The translations under genes and the position numbers were made by a program. Below are positions 7,814 through 15,700 of a stretch of 22,065 nt of DNA, one piece after another. Where the stretch lies: the NCBI GenBank assembly GCA_030670605.1, contig DAOVBK010000002.1, positions 1 through 22,065 on the forward strand. The letters are read 5' to 3'. Numbering within the stretch: the first letter of the stretch is position 1; every line of letters begins with the position of its first letter. Under the pieces are notes generated by a model that did not search any database, was not told where the DNA came from, and saw only the letters and a program-made list of their open reading frames with translations. Origin of the DNA: Candidatus Stahliibacteriota bacterium (GTDB lineage Bacteria > Hydrothermota > Tepidihabitantia > SM23-42).

Positions 7814-8697
7814 AGAAGCGTTTATTCTTTGGGATCACGGGCACACGAGTGGTCAAGAGTGAACTACTTAAGAAACACACGTCGTTTCGCATTGGCGGTA
7901 CGGCATCATATTTTGTGTACGTCTATTCTAAGAAAGCACTGGCGCGCGTGCTGCGTATCATTAAGAAAAAAAGAATGCGTTACTTCGTACTTGGCTCGGG
8001 CACAAATGTGCTGTTCAGTGACAACGGATTTGCAGGTGTTATTATTAAATTAAGCGGCGTTTTTAGAAAGATACAAAGAAAAGATGATCTTTTTATATGT
8101 GGTGGTGGTGTTTTGATCGAAACATTCCTACGTACAACAGCACATCAGAAGTATGGCGGAGCTGAGTTTTTGGTTGGCATTCCTGGTACGATTGGTGGTG
8201 GTATCAAGGGGAATGCCGGTGCGTTTGGCAAATCATTTGCCGACATAACACGTCACATTTTCACCATGAGTGAAAATGAAGAAGAGAAGTGCCTTAAACA
8301 TTCGGCGATTGGTTTCGGCTATCGCACGTCTCGGCTCCGCCATGGTATCATTGTACTTGCTGCAGTGCTTGAAATGAAGACGAACACTCGCAGTAGAATC
8401 GAGAACCTGCTGGCACGCAACCGTGTCCGGCGTCTTAAGCAGATGCCGCATGGGTTCTCTGCTGGTTCTTTTTTCAAAAATCCTCTTCCGAATGCGGCAG
8501 GAGCACTTATCGAATCATGTGGACTGAAGGGCCGCCGTGTTGGAGAGGCAGAGGTCAGCACAATACATGCGAATTGGATCATCAATCGCGGTGGGGCAAA
8601 AGCATCTGATGTTGTGCGGCTTATGCACATGATACAGAGAACCGTGAAAAGAGAAAAAGGCATCATACTGCAGCCGGAGGTGCAGATATTAAGGTGA
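7810..8697 (+). CDS. murB: UDP-N-acetylenolpyruvoylglucosamine reductase MurB
   Basis: Cytoplasmic FAD enzyme that reduces UDP-GlcNAc-enolpyruvate to UDP-MurNAc with NADPH. It has 295 residues, matching the short type II form. FAD-domain motifs are HTSFRIGGTA, LGSGTNVLFSDNGF and FLVGIPGTIGGGIKGNAGAFG; GYRTSR follows; the proton donor region is AGSFFKNP with Ser220; GLKGRRVGEAEVS follows; the late glutamate is Glu290 in PEVQIL. The start codon forms ATGA with the murC stop and has AAGGAG at 7799-7804 with a 5-nt spacer. Its place between murC and ftsQ is a common dcw arrangement. The GTG of the next gene overlaps its TGA. Confidence 0.97.
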   Translation: MKKRLFFGITGTRVVKSELLKKHTSFRIGGTASYFVYVYSKKALARVLRIIKKKRMRYFVLGSGTNVLFSDNGFAGVIIKLSGVFRKIQRKDDLFICGGGVLIETFLRTTAHQKYGGAEFLVGIPGTIGGGIKGNAGAFGKSFADITRHIFTMSENEEEKCLKHSAIGFGYRTSRLRHGIIVLAAVLEMKTNTRSRIENLLARNRVRRLKQMPHGFSAGSFFKNPLPNAAGALIESCGLKGRRVGEAEVSTIHANWIINRGGAKASDVVRLMHMIQRTVKREKGIILQPEVQILR

Positions 8698-9029
8698 TAC
8701 TCATAGCGATAATAGTTGTTGTTGGTTTGATCTTCATCGTCACGTTAATGAAGAAGCGAGAAGCATACGTGTTGCTCGATGAGGTCATCCCTGAGGGGAG
8801 AATAGTATCGCAGGAGGATGGCATTATTGAGTATCAGGGTATACGCTACATATTGGGAACACACGATTTAATGAGGAGAAAAAATTTGATCGAGCGCCTG
8901 AGATTGCTCGATCTCGAAGGACCTGCAACAGTCGATGTGCGCTTCGATACGCAGGTCATTATCAAACAGGGAGCTGGTTTCGCTGCGCAGAAATCGGTTC
9001 CTCACAGTGCGCAATCAAGGAGGAAGTAA
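8694..9029 (+). CDS. ftsQ: Minimal FtsQ/DivIB-like division protein (no POTRA domain seen)
   Basis: A 111-residue protein in the exact FtsQ slot between murB and ftsA. Residues 2-18 form one hydrophobic helix with almost no cytoplasmic tail, followed by KKR, so a bitopic inner-membrane protein with an outside C-terminus is predicted. Residues about 40-90 look like the end of the FtsQ beta domain: DGIIEYQGIRYILG, then a charged helix HDLMRRKNLIERLRLL, then a strand ATVDVRFDTQVIIK, matching the family pattern of LG..D...KL.RL..LL followed by .DLRF...VVV. The POTRA domain and first part of the beta domain, which bring usual FtsQ to 230-280 residues, are absent. The start is GTG, overlapping the murB stop (GTGA); GGAGG at 8676-8680 is distant (13 nt). 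Nothing suggests a frameshift. FtsQ identity is inference from position plus this C-terminal pattern. Confidence 0.72.
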   Translation: MILIAIIVVVGLIFIVTLMKKREAYVLLDEVIPEGRIVSQEDGIIEYQGIRYILGTHDLMRRKNLIERLRLLDLEGPATVDVRFDTQVIIKQGAGFAAQKSVPHSAQSRRK

Positions 9030-10261
9030 TGCCAAAGAGAGAGAGAATCGTTGGCGTTGATCTTGGGACGACAAAGGTTGCTGCAATCATTGCTGAGGTT
9101 GAAGATGCAGACATGAAGGTTGTGGGCGTTGGCTCAACCCCTTCATATGGTCTGAAACGAGGAGTTATCATTAACCTTGAAAAAGCTGTTGATTCCATCA
9201 GGAAAGCCGTCGATGAGGCATCGCGAATGGCAGGGTTCAAGGTTGATGCATGCTATGCTGGTATTTCAGGCTCCCACATTGAGAGTATTAATGCCCATGC
9301 AATGATTGCGACGTCACGCATCGGAGGGGTGATCACGAAACGGGATATCGAACGCGTCACAGAACAGGCACAGGCGATTGCGTTGCCATTGGACCGGGAA
9401 ATCATCCATGCCATTCCCATTGAATACATTGTTGACAATGAGCGCGGCATAAAAGACCCGGTTGGTATGAGTGGGGTGAAGCTGGAGGCTGAAGTTCATA
9501 TCGTGACCGCTGCGATTACCTTAGCTCAGAACATTTACACCGCTCTCGAGAAAGCCGGACTCAAGGTAAAAGACCTTGTACTGCAACCCCTTGCTTCTTC
9601 CTATTCAGTGTTGCAGCCTGACGAGATTGATCTTGGTGTTTGTTTGCTTGATGTTGGCGGTGGTACGACAGACATGGCGATTTTCTATGATGGTGCGATT
9701 CGACATACCGAGGTGATACCTCTTGGTGGTGAGTACATTACGAATGATATCGCCATTGGCATTCGGACACCCTACAAGCAAGCTGAGACAATAAAGAAGA
9801 AATATGCGACTCTGTCATTAACGCCAGAGGAGAAAAAAGAGGAGATAAAAGTACCGGGCATCGGCGGTCGGGAAGATCGATTCATTACCAAGGAGATGCT
9901 CCAGGCAATTGTCAGTCCGCGGGTCGAAGAGGTTCTTATGATCACAAATAAGGCGGTAAAGAAAAGCGGGTATGCCGACGTGCTTGCCGCAGGTGCAGTC
10001 ATTACCGGCGGCACCGCACGATTGCATGGCTTAGCACATATTGCCGAGGATATCTTTAATCTGCCGGTGAAGATCGGTATTCCCAAGAAAATCGGTGGGC
10101 TTACCGATATCATTCTTGACCCAATCTATGCAACTGGTGTTGGCTTGGTGCTCTACGGTCATGAGAAGAAAAATCAGACACTCATTCCTCGTGCTCGAGG
10201 AGGTGGCGTATTTGATGCCATCAAGAAAAGATTTGAGACATGGTACCAAAAATATTTCTAA
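9029..10261 (+). CDS. ftsA: Cell division protein FtsA
   Basis: Actin-like ATPase that tethers FtsZ filaments to the membrane and recruits later divisome proteins. It has 410 residues. Phosphate-1 motif GVDLGTTKVAAII lies at 8-20; the inserted 1C domain follows; phosphate-2 motif LLDVGGGTTD is at about 206-215; the adenosine motif AAGAVITGGTARL is near 320-330. The last residues, VFDAIKKRFETWYQKYF, form the amphipathic membrane-targeting helix typical of FtsA. The start has a very strong AAGGAGGA (9017-9024) 4 nt upstream, inside the end of ftsQ, and the ATG overlaps the ftsQ TAA by one base. ftsZ follows after 15 nt. Confidence 0.97.
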   Translation: MPKRERIVGVDLGTTKVAAIIAEVEDADMKVVGVGSTPSYGLKRGVIINLEKAVDSIRKAVDEASRMAGFKVDACYAGISGSHIESINAHAMIATSRIGGVITKRDIERVTEQAQAIALPLDREIIHAIPIEYIVDNERGIKDPVGMSGVKLEAEVHIVTAAITLAQNIYTALEKAGLKVKDLVLQPLASSYSVLQPDEIDLGVCLLDVGGGTTDMAIFYDGAIRHTEVIPLGGEYITNDIAIGIRTPYKQAETIKKKYATLSLTPEEKKEEIKVPGIGGREDRFITKEMLQAIVSPRVEEVLMITNKAVKKSGYADVLAAGAVITGGTARLHGLAHIAEDIFNLPVKIGIPKKIGGLTDIILDPIYATGVGLVLYGHEKKNQTLIPRARGGGVFDAIKKRFETWYQKYF

Positions 10262-10276
10262 GGAAAGGAGGAACGT

Positions 10277-11386
10277 ATGTTGGAATTGGTTCAAGAGCCA
10301 AAGTACATGGCGAGGATAAAAATGGTTGGTGTCGGTGGTGCCGGATGTAACACGATCAACTACGCGCAAGGCTATGGTATTGAAGGTGTTGAGTGCATTG
10401 CAGTCAATACTGATGCCCAGGTTCTGAAGTTGAGCGCTGCTTCAGAGAAACTGCAGATCGGTCAGAATCTCACACAGGGACTCGGTGCCGGCGGTGATCC
10501 TGAGATCGGGCGCAAGGCTGCTGAAGAAACACGCGAGGGAATACGCGACGTGCTCAAAGATGCTGATATGGTGTTTATTACGTGTGGTGAAGGTGGTGGA
10601 ACTGGTACTGGTGCATCGTCGCTCATTGCTGAGGAGGCTAAGAACAGTGGTGCGCTCGTTGTGGCAGTCATTACCAAGCCATTTGACTACGAAGGTGTGT
10701 GGCGCATGGCTAACGCGGAAAAGGGAATTGAAGAGCTCCAGGAATACGTTGATACGCTCATCTGCATACCAAATCAGAAGCTCATTGCCGTATCGCCTAA
10801 GGAGCAGTCGATTGTTGAAGCGTTCAGGATCGGCAATATGGTACTGTTCAATGCGATTAAAGGCATAGCAGAGATGATAACAAAACCAGGTTTGATCAAC
10901 CTCGATTTTGCTGACGTACGGACCGTCATGATCGAAAAAGGCACTGCGGTCATGGGACTCGGTATTGGTGAAGGAGAAAATCGTGCTGTCCAGGCAGCTC
11001 AAACAGCGATCAGTTCTCCACTCCTTGATGATATCTCGATCAAGGGCGCCCGTGGATTACTCATCAATATTGCTGGTGGAGATGGCCTTACCCTTGCAGA
11101 AACGAATGAAGCAGCATCGCTCGTCGTTGAGGAAGCAGACGGTAATCCAAAGGTTATCACCGGTGTTGTGGTTGATGATGCGCTTGCTGACAAAGTGAAG
11201 GTCATGGTTGTCGCAACCGGTATTCGGGAAAAGCCAAAAGAAGAAACGCTGGATGCTTTGGCAAAGCGCGAGAATCTGGAATTGCCGACGTTCAAGCGGC
11301 GCCAGGTCAAGGTCGAGGGAAAAGAGCAGATTTACAATGAAAACGACCTCGAGGTCCCGACCTTCCTGCGGAGACAGATCGACTAA
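10277..11386 (+). CDS. ftsZ: Cell division GTPase FtsZ with two C-terminal peptides
   Basis: Tubulin-like GTPase that builds the Z ring. It has 369 residues. VGVGGAGCNTINY opens the fold; the tubulin signature GGGTGTG is at 106-112; the T7 loop NLDFAD (208-213) supplies the catalytic aspartates. The linker is very short. The C-terminal conserved peptide that binds FtsA occurs at the end (DLEVPTFLRRQ, 357-367), and a close copy, NLELPTFKRRQ, occurs at 333-343, 24 residues earlier. AAAGGAGG (10264-10271) precedes the ATG with a 5-nt spacer, a very strong ribosome site that fits high expression. It is the last gene of the tight dcw run; a 286-nt repeat-rich gap follows. Confidence 0.98.
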   Translation: MLELVQEPKYMARIKMVGVGGAGCNTINYAQGYGIEGVECIAVNTDAQVLKLSAASEKLQIGQNLTQGLGAGGDPEIGRKAAEETREGIRDVLKDADMVFITCGEGGGTGTGASSLIAEEAKNSGALVVAVITKPFDYEGVWRMANAEKGIEELQEYVDTLICIPNQKLIAVSPKEQSIVEAFRIGNMVLFNAIKGIAEMITKPGLINLDFADVRTVMIEKGTAVMGLGIGEGENRAVQAAQTAISSPLLDDISIKGARGLLINIAGGDGLTLAETNEAASLVVEEADGNPKVITGVVVDDALADKVKVMVVATGIREKPKEETLDALAKRENLELPTFKRRQVKVEGKEQIYNENDLEVPTFLRRQID

Positions 11387-11399
11387 CATCGATAATGAA

Positions 11400-11590
11400 C
11401 AAATGCCAAATAACAAATTCCAAGCTCTAAGTTCTAAACCTAATAAATTTGGATATTGTGATTTGAATATTATTTGGTATTTGGTGCTTGCCCCGTTAGA
11501 GACCATAATCCCAAATTGTGGTCTACGAAGCACATCATTACACCTACTTTGGAAGTTCGATATATCTATCAAATCTTTTTCTAATGGGGC
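11400..11590. repeat. Nested inverted-repeat element between ftsZ and trxB
   Basis: The 286-nt gap after ftsZ (11387-11672) contains no gene but layered inverted repeats. Outer pair one: CAAATGCCAAATAA (11400-11413) against TTATTTGGTATTTG (11470-11483), 13 of 14 pairing. Pair two: GCCCCGTTAGA (11490-11500) against TCTAATGGGGC (11580-11590), 10 of 11. Inside pair two is a small stem AGACCA (11500-11505) / TGGTCT (11519-11524). The sequence is AT-rich compared with the flanking genes. It looks like one or two small mobile palindromic units; no transposase is present. No classical terminator with a T-run is visible after ftsZ. Confidence 0.7.
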
Positions 11591-11618
11591 TTGGTTATTG
11601 GGATTTCATTCTATTATT
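11591..11618 (+). promoter_or_regulatory. Possible promoter upstream of trxB
   Basis: TTGGTT (11591-11596) and TATTAT (11613-11618) are separated by 16 nt and lie about 55 nt before the trxB start codon. The -10 match is good and the -35 match weak. AT-rich sequence gives such matches by chance, so this is only a candidate; a separate trxB promoter would make sense given the long gap after ftsZ. Confidence 0.25.
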
Positions 11619-11672
11619 CTGAGAAACTGCTTCTACTGAGAAAACGATAACGGAAAACAAGGAGGGTACGGC

Positions 11673-12596
11673 ATGGAAGTGCAATACGATGTTATCATAG
11701 TCGGTGCTGGGCCTGCTGGTTTAACTGCAGCGATCTATGGTGCGCGTGCCGGGCTCAAGATACTGGTCCTGGAGCGGGCACTACCAGGAGGCTATGTGGC
11801 TACGACCGACCTTATTGAGAACTACCCTGGTTTTGGAGAGGGTATTACGGGTATTGAACTTGCGGAAAAGATGAAGCAGCATGCGCTCCGTTTTGGCACA
11901 AAGATTGTGAGCGCTGAAGTGAGCGCGGTCGCAAAGGCCGACAAGATCCTGAGCCTGAAAGCAGGGCAGACAGAGTACACCGCGAAAGCGGTCATCATCG
12001 CAACCGGCACAACGCCGAAGAAGCTAGACATACCGGGCGAGGATGAACTACGAGGGAGGGGCGTATCATATTGCGCGACCTGTGACGGTCCCCTTTTCCG
12101 CGGCAGAAAAATCGCGGTGATCGGTGGTGGTAATTCCGCTATTCAAGAAGGGCTTTTTCTTCTAAAATTCGTCGAACATATAACTTTTGTTGAATTCATG
12201 CCACAATTGACCGCTGATAAGATACTACAGGATGAGATTAAGAAGGAAAAACGAGTAGAGTTTTTTCTCTATCATATTCCTCTAAGCATTAACGGTAAAG
12301 AACGGGTTGATTCGATTACGATACGACATCGAGAAACGAAGGAAGAGAAGACGATTGAGGCCAGTGGCGTGTTTATATATGTTGGTTTGAGTCCATTTTC
12401 ACAATGCGTGCGCAGTACAGTTGAACTCGATGAATTTGGTTTTGTGATAACAAATGAGAAGCTAGAGACATCAGTGCCTGGTATATATGCCGCGGGTGAC
12501 ATCCGCTCTGATGCTATTCGGCAGGTCGTCACTGCCTGCGGTGACGGTGCCACGGCACTCATACATTGCCAACACTACATCGAAACTCTCAAATAG
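11673..12596 (+). CDS. trxB: Thioredoxin reductase-family flavoprotein (AhpF-like nucleotide site)
   Basis: FAD disulfide reductase that passes electrons through a CxxC pair to thioredoxin-like partners. It has 307 residues. The FAD loop GAGPAGLTAAIYGARAGL is at the N-terminus, the redox pair CATC at Cys134/Cys137, the nucleotide loop GGGNSAIQEG follows, and GIYAAGDI closes the FAD site near the end. Two features look more like the C-terminal half of alkyl hydroperoxide reductase AhpF than like NADPH-type TrxB: CDGPLFRG after the cysteines, and EFMPQLTADK (174-183) where TrxB has the HRRxxxR phosphate-binding motif. NADH or another donor is therefore inferred over NADPH. AAGGAGG at 11659-11665 supports the start. 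It follows the dcw cluster but has its own long leader, and it converges with the minus-strand C25 gene. Confidence 0.92.
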   Translation: MEVQYDVIIVGAGPAGLTAAIYGARAGLKILVLERALPGGYVATTDLIENYPGFGEGITGIELAEKMKQHALRFGTKIVSAEVSAVAKADKILSLKAGQTEYTAKAVIIATGTTPKKLDIPGEDELRGRGVSYCATCDGPLFRGRKIAVIGGGNSAIQEGLFLLKFVEHITFVEFMPQLTADKILQDEIKKEKRVEFFLYHIPLSINGKERVDSITIRHRETKEEKTIEASGVFIYVGLSPFSQCVRSTVELDEFGFVITNEKLETSVPGIYAAGDIRSDAIRQVVTACGDGATALIHCQHYIETLK

Positions 12597-12659
12597 ACTT
12601 TAAGCTTTTGGCTTTAGGCGTTGGACCATCGATAATTCCCTCTTCCTCGAATCTGACAT

Positions 12660-12736
12660 TGGGGTCAGACCCTGATATTTGGATGATTTTGAGTTTCAAT
12701 GCGTTGAGAATTGCCCAAATATCAGGCCTGACCCCA
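12660..12736. repeat. Long inverted repeat between convergent genes
   Basis: The 145-nt spacer between trxB and the minus-strand peptidase contains TGGGGTCAGACCCTGATATTTGG read at 12660-12682 and its near reverse complement at 12715-12736, pairing over 22 nt with about one mismatch and one bulge; the loop is 32 nt. The GGGGTCAGACCC core is a motif that recurs in REP-like elements of many bacteria. It ends 5 nt before the peptidase stop codon. It could stop transcription from both sides, although no T-run follows. Before it, at 12598-12618, lies a degenerate heptamer tandem (CTTTAAG, CTTTTGG, CTTTAGG). Confidence 0.8.
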
Positions 12737-12741
12737 TTTCT

Positions 12742-15700
12742 CTAACGCAGGAACACGACTTTGTTGACTTTTATGTACTCGTCACCAGAGCCTCGTGCTG
12801 AGGCAGTGAAGCGTACGAAGTAAACACCAGCAGGTATTGTCCTGCCAACAGCATCGTCTCCATTCCAGTTCACCGTATAATGACCTGGTTCATAGACACC
12901 GTCTGACAGTGTGCGCACAAGCCGTCCTGTTGCATCATACACCTTCAGTTCGACCGTGCTTGAATGCGCTATCTGGAACGATACTGCGGTCGTTTGCATG
13001 AACGGGTTCGGTGCGAACCGACTGAGCCGTGTCTGCAAAGGCAATGGTGTTAGTGCTTCCTGTTCTTCAATGCCGGTTTGTTCTGGAGGATATGTTGTGT
13101 AGAGAATGGCAAACGAATCCGTTACCACCCCAGCAAGCGAATCATACGTGCCATTAAAATAGTATTCAACACCAACATTTTCCGCACTATTCTCAATGCC
13201 GAGTGTCATACCTGGTTGCTGCAAAGACACCAGATATTGGATGACGATTTCACCGTCAGATGTCGGCGTTGGGCAGTATGATGGGTCATACAGTATGATC
13301 TCGAAGGTTTCTTCATCACCATTCGGGTAGTGTTCACAGCGGAAGTACTCAACGATAAAACAGTGATTCTGGGCATCATAGTAATAGTACACGTCGCTCG
13401 GAGCACCGTTATTACCCGGGTCAAGGTCACACCACATGCCCGCGACCATTCGTGCTGGGCCATCGGTATTAGGGATGTGTGTATTCGTGTTGTCAGTATC
13501 GTACGTTGATCCCATGGCGACCCATCCATTTGAACTGATCGAAATAGTGTCGTAGTCAATGCCGTAATAACGGAAGGTGAATGGTAACTGCATCGGTACT
13601 GTCACATCATCGCTGAGATTCATGGACACGCCAGGATACTGCGACTGGGTTGAGTCAATCGCGATCCAGTCAAAAACCGGCGAGCGCGGGTGGGTACCTC
13701 CTGCATAGTATGCGTAATAGTAGCCTGTATCAGATGGCACAGACTGGCCTATCCATATTGTGAACGTGAGCGTATCAACGTAGACACCTGCCTGGACAAT
13801 GAGCGACATATCTTCGAGGCTTCCGTACGCCGCCGCATCATCAGCTTCAACTGTGAATGGATCAGCCGTATTGTCACTCGTGGTATTGGTATCGACCGTG
13901 CCGAAACTGCCCGCATCATCCGTGACCACTAGATACGGTGATGTCGTCGTCAAGGTTGCTGTCACATTCTCGGCAACTGCGCCGCCCTCATTGGCAATGG
14001 TAACAATGAGATCCGCGCTTTCACCGGGCTCAAGCAGATTATTGGCATTATCGTCGTTCACGACACTGACGCTCTGATACGTCAGGATTGGTGCATACAC
14101 GAGGATTGTTGGTAATGAAACATAGATACTATCGTTGCTATCGTGGAATTCCAGGGTGCAGATGACGGTGTAGCAGTTCGGACAGCTATTACCGATTGTC
14201 AGTTCATAGTACGGACTCGAGAGTGCTGAATCATCGACTGCCAGAGAACCATACCAGCTTGAATCGACTGTTATGCTCGCATATGGGTCGTCCGTAAAGA
14301 AATAACCGTACACACCGTATGCATCTTGTGTACCGATATTCTTTGCCCACACGCCATAATCGATCGTTTCTCCGGGATTTGCATAACCATCATCATTACC
14401 ACCTAAACTGTCATCAATGATTTTGGAACTCGCATAGACATAGGGACCGTCTGATATGACCGGCACATCTACATCATAGCGATAGTAATTTGCTTTGGTT
14501 ACCGTTACCTTCATGGTCTGTCCAGGCATTGGCGATGGAGAAACACTAATACTGACCGGTGCACCTGTGCCTTCCGCCACACCGATAATCTCACCATTAA
14601 TAGTAAGGGCAATGACTGAACTGTCATTCGCGGACACGGTGAATGACTGAACACCAGCAAAGATGACCGGGTCATGACTGACCGAAAGATTTTGGGGAAC
14701 TTCGGAATACAGTATATTGAAGGCATCGCCAAAATGATGAAACAAACCATAGGTGACCGGTTTGAGGTCGTCATAGTAGGGCCAGTTTGATGCCTCAAGA
14801 TAGTATTTGCCATAGGTTTGCGCCATGCACGGTCTCAGATTATCATAGCCAGTCATCTCAAAAGAAGGATAGCCGGGGTCGAATTCAGGCCACATACCGT
14901 CATAGCAACCCCAGACATACGTATCATTGAGAAACGAAAAGCTAACCTGGGACGCGGCATTGACACCGAGCGCGCCATAGTCGATCCTGTGGAATTTCTC
15001 GGAAAAGCACTCTGAGTACCAGTCGTATTCACCAGTACAACAGTTGGACGACCAGACAAAGGTGTACATATTATTGGTCAGATTATCCAGGTCATCGTTT
15101 GAATATGGTGGTTCACCCCAGCCTTCTTCGTAACCATGGTCACGGTGCTGCACAAGAAAGGCACCGGAATTGATGTCATTGGTTATGCCGGTACTTGAGC
15201 CATTACTCCACCACGATGCATCATACGGATTCAGTGTGTCTTCAAGCCAACCGACATTGTACCAGTAGTGGACAACGGTGTATGTATTGGTCGCGGTTGA
15301 CCATGAACCGCCCGGTGTTGGTGTGCCAGCATATATGGCATATTGACGCGCTGGGTTTTTACCAAATGCAGTGATGAAAAATCCCCGGATCACTTCGGCA
15401 CATAGCTGAAACCAGCGTTCAGTCTGCCAGCCACATGCAATGAGCGGTTCATCATAGAAGTTCGCTGCCGTGTATGGTGCGCGCTCATAACTCAAGAATT
15501 TGTTTATTATCGTACTTAAATCAGCTTCATCCTGTGCGCAAATTCGGGCATAGTGAAGCTCAGGCAGTGTGTCGTTACCCGTTTCTTCGACATCTGCGTA
15601 CCAGTTGTCAGACACATAGGTGCCTGAGTACGGATGGTCCAGACTTTTAGAAGTGATACCATAGGTTCGCATGCCGGACGATGGATAGTCAGAGAGCAAC

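Noticed and set aside
10442..11002. A 186-codon minus-strand frame opposite ftsZ
   Set aside because: It is a mirror of strongly conserved FtsZ coding sequence and has no recognisable motif, so it is a shadow frame.
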